Positions 1 to 6,351 of a DNA stretch of 64,000 nucleotides are shown here, piece after piece. The stretch is from a virus. The position numbers and the translations under genes are program-made. The notes under the pieces were generated by a model. That model saw only the letters and a program-made list of their open reading frames with translations. It had not been told where the DNA came from and did not search any database. The DNA lies in the IMG/VR virus record IMGVR_UViG_3300021961_007606, positions 1 to 64,000 of that record; one strand, 5' to 3'. Position 1 is the stretch's first letter, and the number at the start of each line of letters is the position of its first letter.

Positions 1-93
1 AGTTTTTGTGCTATACTTTTTAGCAGCTTCTTTAGCCTGCATTTCAGAGGCTATCTCTTCTTTTATTATTTGTTTTAAATCTGATTTTTTCAT
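1..93 (-). CDS. 5' part of a leader-bearing small gene (runs off the window)
   Basis: Only the first 31 codons lie in the window; the ATG is at 93 and the frame stays open to base 1. The protein starts MKKSDLKQIIKEEI, almost the same leader as the genes at 667-945, 997-1215, 30849-31583 and 40027-40392. In T4-like phages short amphipathic N-terminal leaders of this kind direct internal proteins into the prohead and are clipped by the prohead protease, so I infer a packaged protein. It sits just downstream of a copy of the thyA 3' end (122-160), with a TATTTATA motif at 111-118. Confidence 0.65.
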   Translation of the reverse strand, partial: MKKSDLKQIIKEEIASEMQAKEAAKKYSTKT

Positions 94-121
94 AGTTTAT
101 CCTTTTCTATTATAAATATGA

Positions 122-160
122 TCAATTTGATAACGGTGCTTTAGTTGTTGGGTGTGATTG
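122..160 (-). repeat. thyA 3'-end repeat, copy C
   Basis: Read on the minus strand this encodes QSHPTTKAPLSN followed by TGA, the C-terminus of thymidylate synthase, directly after and in frame with the stop codon of the 161-646 gene. It differs from the true thyA end (1242-1280) at 4 of 39 positions. It is untranslated unless the TAA at 161-163 is read through. Confidence 0.85.
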
Positions 161-646
161 TTAGTCAAATGTACCTTGTTTTTCTATTTTAAACTTAATT
201 GGAGGTACTGATTTATGATTTGATTGAGTTTTAACTATAACTTCGGTTTCCATAAATCCAAATTTAATAAAAGATTCAAATGTTTCTTTCCAATTAATAT
301 CATCTAATTTAAAATCAGCAGTTATTAAATACAATCCCATTCCTGACATTTCTTCATCTCGCTCATATACTTGAGCGAAGTATTCTTCGGCGGCCCAAGC
401 AATCCCAAAACTAGTTCTATCTATATCAGATTTACTATCTGCTGCTACAGCTCGGTATAATGTTATTGTGTTACCTTTAATATACTTTTGTATAGTTTTA
501 TTAAACTTAATAAATATCTCTTCTAACTTCTTTTTAGTATTAATAGTACTTTTATATGGGGGACGTGTTAAGTTAGCTTTTACTTTTTCAATATCATCCG
601 ATGAGATACTAAAATTCTCTTTCAATAAATCTATTAATCGTATCAT
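161..646 (-). CDS. ADP-ribosyltransferase-like protein
   Basis: A 161-residue protein with the three blocks expected of an R-S-E class ADP-ribosyltransferase: Arg65 in TLYRAV, Ser79 with FGIAW at 80-84, and an E-x-E pair at 133-135 in METEV. Such enzymes move ADP-ribose from NAD to host targets; T4 Alt and ModA are the familiar phage cases. The N-terminus MIRLIDLLKENF is a short amphipathic segment that could act as a packaging leader, so it may be an injected virion protein. It lies between two leader-bearing genes. The family call rests on motifs only; the substrate is unknown. Confidence 0.55.
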   Translation of the reverse strand: MIRLIDLLKENFSISSDDIEKVKANLTRPPYKSTINTKKKLEEIFIKFNKTIQKYIKGNTITLYRAVAADSKSDIDRTSFGIAWAAEEYFAQVYERDEEMSGMGLYLITADFKLDDINWKETFESFIKFGFMETEVIVKTQSNHKSVPPIKFKIEKQGTFD

Positions 647-666
647 ATTAACAAAGGCATTTTACT

Positions 667-945
667 CTATGCAAGTCTATCAGTCATTGCATTAACTAAC
701 TTCAACATAGCCTCCATAGCCTTAGGATCTCTACCCATATTATCTAATAAGGTTAGTATAGCTTGATAGGAGTTTTTGCCACCTTTGATATTTTGTTTAG
801 CGATCTTTAATTGCTTACCATTTGAAAGTGTTAGTACTACGTGATCTGGATTAACAAATTCATCCCAATCAGTTATGGTTAGATTTTCATTTAACGCTTT
901 ACTGATCTCTTCGCGGATGATTTGTTTTAGTTCTGTTGCTTTCAT
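667..945 (-). CDS. Small protein with MKATELKQIIREEI leader
   Basis: A 92-residue protein of unknown function. Residues 1-18 form the amphipathic leader shared by five genes in the window; the remainder is a short soluble domain with no motif I recognise. Its leader DNA is close to that of the 40027-40392 gene. It follows thyA-tail copy B (961-996), with an ATATTTATTAGT stretch before the ATG. I infer an internal virion protein, by analogy with T4 internal proteins. Confidence 0.6.
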   Translation of the reverse strand: MKATELKQIIREEISKALNENLTITDWDEFVNPDHVVLTLSNGKQLKIAKQNIKGGKNSYQAILTLLDNMGRDPKAMEAMLKLVNAMTDRLA

Positions 946-960
946 ACTAATAAATATCGA

Positions 961-996
961 TCAATTCGATAAAGGTGCTTTAATGGTTGGGTGTGA
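961..996 (-). repeat. thyA 3'-end repeat, copy B
   Basis: On the minus strand it reads SHPTIKAPLSN then TGA, in frame after the TAA that ends the 997-1215 gene. That TAA (997-999) sits where the real thyA has a CAA codon. It differs from the thyA end at 4 of 36 positions, one pair silent and the rest giving Ala-to-Thr. Confidence 0.85.
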
Positions 997-1215
997 TTAG
1001 CTTACAAACTCTAATCCATAACTACCACCACCTAAATCGGCAACAATTTTTACTTTCTTACCTGCATACTTACCTGATTTAATAGTAGTGATGTCACCAA
1101 CTTTGAGTGGTTTATTCTTATCAAGTCTATTAAGCAAGCCTGACATCTCACCTTCTTCTTTTAATACTTTAGAGATTTCTTCTTTAATAATTTGACGTAA
1201 TTCTGATTTTTTCAT
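997..1215 (-). CDS. Small leader-bearing protein with a KOW-like segment
   Basis: Starts at the ATG at 1215 (MKKSELRQIIKEEI); a longer reading adds ten residues but crosses the thyA-tail spacer. It is 72 residues long. After the leader, about residues 36-55 read as a KOW-like beta segment (GDITTIKSGKYAGKKVKIV), seen in proteins that bind nucleic acid or ribosomal partners. It follows the true end of thyA by 26 bp. Likely a packaged virion protein; function unknown. Confidence 0.6.
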   Translation of the reverse strand: MKKSELRQIIKEEISKVLKEEGEMSGLLNRLDKNKPLKVGDITTIKSGKYAGKKVKIVADLGGGSYGLEFVS

Positions 1216-1241
1216 ACTATAGGTTTTATAATAAATATGTA

Positions 1242-1280
1242 TCAATTTGATAAAGGTGCTTTAATTGCTGGATGTGATTG
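1242..1280 (-). repeat. thyA 3'-end repeat, copy A (genuine gene end)
   Basis: The last 13 codons of thyA, QSHPAIKAPLSN and stop. Near copies lie at 961-996 and 122-160, each after another gene's stop codon and before a leader-bearing gene. Confidence 0.85.
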
Positions 1281-1916
1281 ATAATCGTTTAAGTAGAAAT
1301 CTTCAAATACTAATTTATCCCAGTTACCACTATCAGGTTGTAGTGATGATGGTAATGTTATGGTTGGCAATTCGTATGGTTCTCTACCAATCTGCTCTTT
1401 TGCTTGTTCAACATGATTCAAATACAAATGTGTATCACCCAAGTTACCAATCAATTCACCAGGAACCATATTAACTTCTTTAGCAATGATTTCTAATAGT
1501 AAGCCATAAGAAGCAATATTGAATGGTAAACCTAAGAATGTATCTACTGAACGTTGATTCCACATTAAAGAGATTGCTCTGGTTGGAATGTTTCTTTCAT
1601 CACATACTCTCATCATATTAGAGGTATTCATTTCCTTACCATCATATCCTGATTTGAGTAGTAATCCGTATCTTTCACTTTCAACTAACTCTCTTGTATA
1701 AACTTGAAATCCATAATGACAAGGTGGAAGTACCATATTTGGTAAATCGTGGACTGCCCAAGCATTCACAACCATACGCCTAGAATCAGGAGTATCTTTT
1801 AATTGTTTAATTAACTCTGAAATTTGGTCAATTCCTTTACTACCAAACTCTTCGTTAAACTCTTTATCTGTTTTTAATTTTTGTAAAAACTCTTCTTTTG
1901 ATAATATCTTATTCAT
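1242..1916 (-). CDS. thyA: Thymidylate synthase, C-terminal half (split ThyA-b)
   Basis: A 224-residue protein holding the catalytic half of ThyA, which methylates dUMP to dTMP with methylene-tetrahydrofolate. Visible are the phosphate-binding Arg pair (46-47), nucleophile Cys66 in LPPCHYGFQ, QRSVDTFLGLPFNIASYG (121-138) and GDTHLYLNH (160-168). It lacks the N-terminal substrate-binding part, which is encoded separately at 3008-3574. Its first 25 residues (EEFLQKLKTDKEF) repeat a segment also present in the N-terminal half ([13 protein letters not shown]). The ATG overlaps the end of the preceding ORF, so translation is probably coupled. Confidence 0.93.
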   Translation of the reverse strand: MNKILSKEEFLQKLKTDKEFNEEFGSKGIDQISELIKQLKDTPDSRRMVVNAWAVHDLPNMVLPPCHYGFQVYTRELVESERYGLLLKSGYDGKEMNTSNMMRVCDERNIPTRAISLMWNQRSVDTFLGLPFNIASYGLLLEIIAKEVNMVPGELIGNLGDTHLYLNHVEQAKEQIGREPYELPTITLPSSLQPDSGNWDKLVFEDFYLNDYQSHPAIKAPLSN

Positions 1917-2253
1917 AATTTTTTAATTTATTTTTTAATTTGTTAAATATTTCCCTACCCTCAATTAAATTTTTTGGGTTTGGTAATATGCGTATTGTAT
2001 CATCCAACTCTTCAGTTTCAATATCTAAATCTGAAATAATATTATACAAATCACCAAGATATTTTTGATTAATATCAATCCAAGGATATGGTAGACCCCA
2101 ACTTTTATGACCCCAACATGATTGTGTTGTTCCAATATTATGGTAATTTAATAAAACAACTAATTCTCTAACACCACTATCAATTTTTTTACCTAAACCA
2201 TCAGTAACACTTTTTGACTTTTCATTTATGGTTTTGTATTTAGTTTTATTCAT
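1909..2253 (-). CDS. Unknown protein inside the thyA split (SCWGH / LPYPWIDI motif)
   Basis: A 114-residue protein with a compact motif around residues 45-61 (TTQSCWGHKSWGLPYPWIDI). I recall similar SC-x-GH...PWI motifs in small phage and plasmid proteins of unknown role. It lies between the HNH endonuclease (4 bp downstream of its stop) and the C-terminal half of thyA, whose start codon it overlaps by 8 bp. It may have arrived with the endonuclease or serve to couple translation into thyA-b. No function assigned. Confidence 0.7.
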   Translation of the reverse strand: MNKTKYKTINEKSKSVTDGLGKKIDSGVRELVVLLNYHNIGTTQSCWGHKSWGLPYPWIDINQKYLGDLYNIISDLDIETEELDDTIRILPNPKNLIEGREIFNKLKNKLKNYE

Positions 2254-2257
2254 AAAA

Positions 2258-2950
2258 TTAATTTATATAATACCAATTTTTATACTTCTCTTTATGTTTT
2301 TGTGATCTACCTCTACCTTGTAATATCCATCTAATAGAAAACTCATTCATATTAAGGAAGTCCGCAGCGGCTTTAGCCGACTCAAATTCAACACCATCTA
2401 TTGAACACCTTTTGTTTGATGTGGATGGTAATTTCTTCCCTTCGTATTTTTTCTCCTTATCTTTGTTTGCTTTATCTGATATTGATTTACCACCAAACCT
2501 ACCAGATAACCATCCTTCTTCAGTGATTTTTGGGTCATTTGGAAATGTTCGTAAATTTCTCCCATCAGGTTTATGATACCATTTAGTCCCAGTTAAACTT
2601 TCTTTAATGGAATTTATCTGATTATCAGATGGTTTAAATTTCACCCACACTTCTAACATTTTGTGTTTAGCATATTCATACACCCTTGATGATGGTTTAT
2701 ATCTCTGTTGGTTATCTGACTTACGGCACATAGACCAAAAAGCATATTTCAAATCAGTATTATCAGGATACATTTCGTGTAATAACCAATGTATTAAAAA
2801 ATGTTCTCTAGCAGTTAATTCCACTAAATTATTTGGTTCATTAGTGCCATTCATACATTTTGGTATAATGTGGTGTTTTTCAACATATCCTTCTAATTTT
2901 CTCGTTCTTGCTCGTTCAATTATTTTGTCGTGTATTTTTTTATAGTCCAT
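2258..2950 (-). CDS. HNH homing endonuclease inserted in thyA
   Basis: A 230-residue HNH endonuclease. The nuclease core is at residues 22-60: YVEKHHIIPKC (His26-His27), Asn41 in NNLVELTAREH and His50. The C-terminus (about 180-230) has a NUMOD1/IENR1-like DNA-recognition repeat (SIDGVEFESAKAAADFL). Such enzymes cut intron- or insert-less alleles and spread by repair. It sits between the two halves of thyA, the arrangement known for the HNH enzyme MobE that splits nrdA in Aeromonas phage Aeh1. I see no group I intron core around it. Confidence 0.88.
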   Translation of the reverse strand: MDYKKIHDKIIERARTRKLEGYVEKHHIIPKCMNGTNEPNNLVELTAREHFLIHWLLHEMYPDNTDLKYAFWSMCRKSDNQQRYKPSSRVYEYAKHKMLEVWVKFKPSDNQINSIKESLTGTKWYHKPDGRNLRTFPNDPKITEEGWLSGRFGGKSISDKANKDKEKKYEGKKLPSTSNKRCSIDGVEFESAKAAADFLNMNEFSIRWILQGRGRSQKHKEKYKNWYYIN

Positions 2951-3007
2951 ATAGTTTCCATTGTTTACTATATATAAATATGGTAATAAATGGAAAAAAT
3001 ACTGACG

Positions 3008-3574
3008 CTATTTAATTTTTTTCAAATAATCTTCATAAAGTTCATCATCTGTTTTACCATTCCAATTACGCCAACCGTACCCATAAATTTTTCCGAGTTC
3101 TCCCCACTTCTTAGCAAACTCATCATCAGTTTTGATTTTGTTGATGAACTCTTCTTGTGAATATGGTCTAAACCCATAAGCAAATGATGGATTCGTAGAA
3201 AAATGTTCATAGTGACCGTCAAATTCTACTAAACAACCATCCATATAACCCGCAATTCTATCTAAACCTCCCTCTACTCCAGATATAGTATGTTTCAAAT
3301 AGTTCTTATACGCATCACCATCCCAAATATGACAATCGTTATCAACTAAAAACTTAATGTTTGTATCTCCTCTTAAAAACCATAACAATTCAGTTACAAT
3401 TTGTTTCCAAGCCATTTTCTTGGTTGTGAGTAAAGGAAACCCATCACTCATTTTATGACGGATCTGTCTTCCGAATACTGAGAGTGTTCCTGTACCTGTA
3501 CGGTCTCCTTTTTGTATTCCGTTGTCTAGGATATCTTGTAGGAGTGATTGGTACCTATAGTCTATTGTGTTCAT
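3008..3574 (-). CDS. thyA: Thymidylate synthase, N-terminal half (split ThyA-a)
   Basis: A 188-residue protein with the N-terminal ThyA region: [47 protein letters not shown] and, near the end, [13 protein letters not shown], the segment that in intact ThyA precedes the GIDQI block. It then adds about 16 unrelated residues and stops. It lacks the catalytic Cys, so it can work only together with the 1242-1916 product. I chose the ATG at 3574 over a TTG at 3598. A TATAAATA box in gene orientation (3582-3589) lies just upstream. Confidence 0.92.
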   Translation of the reverse strand: MNTIDYRYQSLLQDILDNGIQKGDRTGTGTLSVFGRQIRHKMSDGFPLLTTKKMAWKQIVTELLWFLRGDTNIKFLVDNDCHIWDGDAYKNYLKHTISGVEGGLDRIAGYMDGCLVEFDGHYEHFSTNPSFAYGFRPYSQEEFINKIKTDDEFAKKWGELGKIYGYGWRNWNGKTDDELYEDYLKKIK

Positions 3575-3584
3575 AACTCTATAT

Positions 3585-4154
3585 TTATACTGCTGCAAAT
3601 CTAACTATACATCCTCTATATCCTTCCGGTCTATATTCTTCAGGATTGTTTAATACCTTTTCTAACATATCGCGAATCATTTGTTTATCATCTTCGTATG
3701 TTCTCTTAGGAGCATTAATATCTTGAGGAAACTCAGGTGACCAAGTTAAAGTAATACTTTGTTTTGGTTCAAATGTTTCTGGGTTGTATATAATAGGAGC
3801 AAATACACAACCATCTTTTACTGGTTCATGTAATGATTTTGGATCATATATTTTTGGTGTAAATAATACCTTATAAACATATCCAACCTTTCCTGGGTAT
3901 TTAGGATCGTCGTCTGATATTTTTATACTCTTCGCAACAATTGGTGTTGTTTTATCTTCTGTAAGACCTGATGGTAGGTCCATCCATACGATTCTTTCAA
4001 AGTCAAAATGTTTGATTAGTTCTGCTTCTACTTGAATACGTTGCTCTTCAGTTAGATTGTCAATACCAAATGTATTGTCTAAACTGTGATTGTTTTCTAA
4101 TGGAGCATTTGGAGCACAAATACTCATTAATTTTTCTGCTAGTTTTGTTTTCAT
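3585..4154 (-). CDS. Conserved-looking protein of unknown function
   Basis: A 189-residue soluble protein rich in Pro, Asp and Tyr, without recognised motifs; it has a C-terminal helix ([16 protein letters not shown]) and ends [12 protein letters not shown]. Its ATG overlaps the stop of the upstream 39-codon ORF (ATGA), and it ends 10 bp before thyA-a. The tight placement suggests it is expressed with the dTMP synthesis genes. Confidence 0.7.
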   Translation of the reverse strand: MKTKLAEKLMSICAPNAPLENNHSLDNTFGIDNLTEEQRIQVEAELIKHFDFERIVWMDLPSGLTEDKTTPIVAKSIKISDDDPKYPGKVGYVYKVLFTPKIYDPKSLHEPVKDGCVFAPIIYNPETFEPKQSITLTWSPEFPQDINAPKRTYEDDKQMIRDMLEKVLNNPEEYRPEGYRGCIVRFAAV

Positions 4155-4270
4155 AACTTCTCTATTTTAATTTTAACTTTACCTGATGAAACTAACTCAA
4201 TTACTTTTTGAGCTTCATTCCAGTTTTTACAACCGCTTAAATCAATTTTAATTATGTTTTTCTTTTTCAT
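4151..4270 (-). CDS. 39-residue small protein
   Basis: ATG at 4270, TGA at 4151-4153, ending within an ATGA overlap with the next gene. The peptide (MKKKNIIKIDLSGCKNWNEA, then [19 protein letters not shown]) looks like one beta-helix-beta unit with a lysine-rich end. Its start lies inside the 3' end of the 4248-4403 gene. The exact overlaps at both ends are the evidence that it is real. Confidence 0.5.
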   Translation of the reverse strand: MKKKNIIKIDLSGCKNWNEAQKVIELVSSGKVKIKIEKL

Positions 4271-4403
4271 CAATAATCGCTTTAAGTCGTTTAATTTCTT
4301 CAGTAACATCATCACCTAACTCAATTTTAGACATCATTGATAAGTCTATTACTTGACCATACAATAATTCTATTAATGCATCTTTTGCTTCTTCTTTATT
4401 CAT
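4248..4403 (-). CDS. Small helical protein
   Basis: A 51-residue acidic helical protein starting MNKEEAKDALIELLYGQVID and ending in a charged helix (EEIKRLKAIIDEKEKHN). I chose the ATG at 4403, which lies just after the upstream stop at 4408; a longer reading begins within that gene. No function recognised. Confidence 0.6.
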   Translation of the reverse strand: MNKEEAKDALIELLYGQVIDLSMMSKIELGDDVTEEIKRLKAIIDEKEKHN

Positions 4404-4407
4404 AGTT

Positions 4408-4677
4408 TTAAGCATTAAGTAATACTGAAACATAGATTCCTAAATAAGATCCCACTACAGAACCTAAAACATAACCCATCCATTGATGGAATGCTTCTTC
4501 GCTTTTTGCAATCTTTCGTATTACAAAAAAGTTCATAGTTGCTATTGCAAAATCAGAAATAGCAGCTTCATGGTAATCTGCTAATGCTACCGCTCTATAG
4601 TTTACACAAAGCAATCCATACAATACAATTTGTATTACAAACAGTAGTGATGCCTCTTTAAGCTTCTTCATTGTCAT
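4408..4677 (-). CDS. Small membrane protein, two transmembrane segments
   Basis: An 89-residue protein with hydrophobic segments at about 9-27 and 66-87 joined by a polar stretch containing YHEAAISDFA. The second segment is Gly-rich (YVLGSVVGSYLGIYVSVLL). A holin-like or superinfection-related role is possible but not shown. It overlaps its upstream neighbour by 20 bp. Confidence 0.65.
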   Translation of the reverse strand: MTMKKLKEASLLFVIQIVLYGLLCVNYRAVALADYHEAAISDFAIATMNFFVIRKIAKSEEAFHQWMGYVLGSVVGSYLGIYVSVLLNA

Positions 4678-4849
4678 CTTGTATTCCTAGTTTATTATCA
4701 AAACCATTTATTAATTCTTCTTCCAAAGCAGCAGTTAGTTTATCTAAATTTGAAAGTATGTGATTTACTTCTTCCTCACTGAGATCTGATTCTAAAAGCT
4801 GTTGGTATTTATCTATCTCCTCTTGGAGTTGTTGTAACTTATTTGTCAT
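4658..4849 (-). CDS. Small coiled-coil protein
   Basis: A 63-residue acidic protein that is almost entirely alpha-helical with heptad spacing (LQQLQEEIDKYQQLLESDLS, then EEEVNHILSNLDKLTAALEEE). It overlaps genes on both sides. Function unknown; it may oligomerise with neighbouring membrane proteins. Confidence 0.6.
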   Translation of the reverse strand: MTNKLQQLQEEIDKYQQLLESDLSEEEVNHILSNLDKLTAALEEELINGFDNKLGIQDDNEEA

Positions 4850-5030
4850 GTGTCTTGCTTAAGTTGTGAACATATAACGAACTAATCATGAACACCATCC
4901 ACCAAGTTGGATTGAATCCAGTTATTTCTGTCAGCTTTGTTATATCGGTATGTGTAAAGGTTGCGTATCCTAAATTGTACACTACCCAGCACCAAATAGC
5001 AATATCAATTAGTTTAAATATGTTCTTCAT
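4839..5030 (-). CDS. Small membrane protein, two transmembrane segments
   Basis: A 63-residue protein with hydrophobic segments at about 8-25 (IDIAIWCWVVYNLGYATF) and 43-57 (WWMVFMISSLYVHNL), and a short polar loop. It overlaps the previous gene by 17 bp and the next by 11 bp. No family recognised. Confidence 0.6.
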   Translation of the reverse strand: MKNIFKLIDIAIWCWVVYNLGYATFTHTDITKLTEITGFNPTWWMVFMISSLYVHNLSKTHDK

Positions 5031-5295
5031 GTTTAGTTGTGTCTATTACAATAACTGTTTTAGTAGTATCAATTACCATTGCTTTTTTGCGTGACTTTGG
5101 TTTTATTACATTAACCTTTGTTGGCTTTACCGTATCCTGTACTGGAGTTTGAAATATGTTTTGATTGTCTTTTGGTATCACTACCTTCTCATTATACGAA
5201 GAAGATATCAATGTTCCAAAAATAGCTATCCCAGCTCCAACAAAGAGTAATACTGATCCTAACCCACTGTAAAATAATTTATTAAATTTGTTCAT
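5014..5295 (-). CDS. Membrane-anchored protein with VIDTTK repeat
   Basis: A 93-residue protein with one N-terminal transmembrane segment (about 10-32) followed by a basic, Pro-containing tail that ends in two copies of VIDTTK. The layout suggests an inner-membrane protein with a periplasmic tail, compatible with a spanin- or lysis-related role; that is inference only. Confidence 0.55.
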   Translation of the reverse strand: MNKFNKLFYSGLGSVLLFVGAGIAIFGTLISSSYNEKVVIPKDNQNIFQTPVQDTVKPTKVNVIKPKSRKKAMVIDTTKTVIVIDTTKHEEHI

Positions 5296-5701
5296 GCTTT
5301 AGTGTTTTGTATATGTTAGACAAAGAGTGCTTTACATTGGAACGTATTTCACTTTCCATGGCCTCTCTACGTTTTTCTACTTCCACATCAAACAATCTTT
5401 CAATACGATGCATAGGCTTACCCCAGACATCTATATTGTAACTGTATTGATGGTTTACTATAGTAATCATGCTTCTTTCAAGAATAATAAAGATTTGTAT
5501 CTTATCGTTTTTGATATAGCGTTTTCCGGAGATGGGTGACATGAGTAGTACACTATCCGGATCGTGCATTAGCTTATTACAGATTGCATAGCTTTCCCTA
5601 TCATACTCACTATGCGTTTGCTTACTGGATTCGTAGCTCATTGCTCTCGTAATCCTAAGAGCAACTTTTTGCATTGCTCTTCTAAACTTATGTTTGTTCA
5701 T
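5282..5701 (-). CDS. Protein of unknown function
   Basis: A 139-residue protein with a basic N-terminus (NKHKFRRAMQKVALRITRAM), a central beta-rich stretch (GKRYIKNDKIQIFIILERS) and a charged C-terminal helix. No membrane segment. It overlaps the next gene by 14 bp in the run of small accessory genes. Confidence 0.6.
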   Translation of the reverse strand: MNKHKFRRAMQKVALRITRAMSYESSKQTHSEYDRESYAICNKLMHDPDSVLLMSPISGKRYIKNDKIQIFIILERSMITIVNHQYSYNIDVWGKPMHRIERLFDVEVEKRREAMESEIRSNVKHSLSNIYKTLKHEQI

Positions 5702-5719
5702 AACCTATTGTTTTTTAAA

Positions 5720-5735
5720 AGTGTGAGTTCTTTGA
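5720..5735. repeat. 16-bp inverted repeat, left arm
   Basis: agtgtgagttctttga, a perfect inverted match to 6121-6136. The two arms flank the gene at 5745-6092, separated by 385 bp. Confidence 0.7.
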
Positions 5736-5744
5736 GATGTTTGT

Positions 5745-6092
5745 TTATCCTTTAATTATTTGTTTTTCTTGTTTAAGCGTTTTATCAGCTAACTTGTCAA
5801 GTCGTGAATCAGTATAGGAATATACTTCATTAAACCTACTATCTAATTCCCTTTGCAAGGCTGATATGTGATCATTTCCATGACGTTCCATGTTATCTAA
5901 TCTACGATCTATCTCTTGATAAAGTTCTCGAAATCGATCGTTTATTTCACGGTCATGATGTGATTGCCACTGTTCATGACTTTTGATTATTTTTAACAAT
6001 TTTGTAATCTTAACCATACCCAAAATTATAGTTGCCATAAAAGCAATTGCTACAATCGAGAGCATACCTAAAATAAAATACATTGTTTCCAT
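5745..6092 (-). CDS. Membrane-anchored coiled-coil protein
   Basis: A 115-residue protein: an N-terminal transmembrane segment (about 5-27), then a long charged helix (about 40-112) with heptads such as REINDRFRELYQEIDRRLDN. The architecture recalls small phage membrane-tethered coiled coils such as i-spanins, without proof. It is bracketed by a perfect 16-bp inverted repeat and is one of very few genes here with a clear Shine-Dalgarno sequence, so it may have its own expression unit. Confidence 0.6.
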   Translation of the reverse strand: METMYFILGMLSIVAIAFMATIILGMVKITKLLKIIKSHEQWQSHHDREINDRFRELYQEIDRRLDNMERHGNDHISALQRELDSRFNEVYSYTDSRLDKLADKTLKQEKQIIKG

Positions 6093-6101
6093 TTTTTATT
6101 T

Positions 6102-6108
6102 CTCCTTT
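6102..6108 (-). promoter_or_regulatory. Strong Shine-Dalgarno (AAAGGAG)
   Basis: AAAGGAG on the minus strand, 9 nt before the ATG at 6092. It stands out because most starts in this window are preceded only by A/T-rich sequence. Confidence 0.6.
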
Positions 6109-6120
6109 CGTTATTTTATG

Positions 6121-6136
6121 TCAAAGAACTCACACT
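6121..6136. repeat. 16-bp inverted repeat, right arm
   Basis: tcaaagaactcacact, the reverse complement of 5720-5735, located 12 bp upstream of the Shine-Dalgarno of the gene it brackets. Confidence 0.7.
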
Positions 6137-6259
6137 TAGTGAATTTCGGGAAAGCAGCAGATGGTGGTGTGGACAACTGCTTTTACGATTAGCATTACTT
6201 AGTTGATCTTTCACAACCCACTCAATCCTAATCAACCCTACCCTCGGTAGCGGGGATGA

Positions 6260-6330
6260 GCTTCCACCCAGAATCGAACTGAGGACTACTGATTACAAGT
6301 CAGTTGTTTTACCTGCTAAACTACAGAAGC
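6260..6330 (-). tRNA. tRNA-Thr (anticodon TGT)
   Basis: A 71-nt cloverleaf on the minus strand: acceptor GCTTCTG with TGGAAGC, D-arm GTTTAGCAGGTAAAAC, anticodon stem ACTGA/TCAGT around CTTGTAA (anticodon TGT, codon ACA), and T-arm CTCAG-TTCGATT-CTGGG. No encoded CCA. It begins 21 bp after the end of the HNH gene at 6352. Confidence 0.93.
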
Positions 6331-6351
6331 TTGTAAAGAAAGATACAACTT

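Noticed and set aside
114-1281. CRISPR array
   Set aside because: The three repeated stretches are coding remnants of the thyA 3' end spaced hundreds of bases apart by whole genes, not direct repeats with uniform short spacers.
1909-3007. Group I intron inside thyA, as in T4 td
   Set aside because: The break is upstream of the T4 td intron site; I see no intron core pairing; the downstream half has its own ATG and extra N-terminal residues; two ORFs are translation-coupled across the gap. RNA data could still change this.
3575-3598. Longer thyA-a start at the TTG at 3598
   Set aside because: The ATG at 3574 gives a natural ThyA N-terminus, and the extra eight residues lie over the end of the upstream gene.
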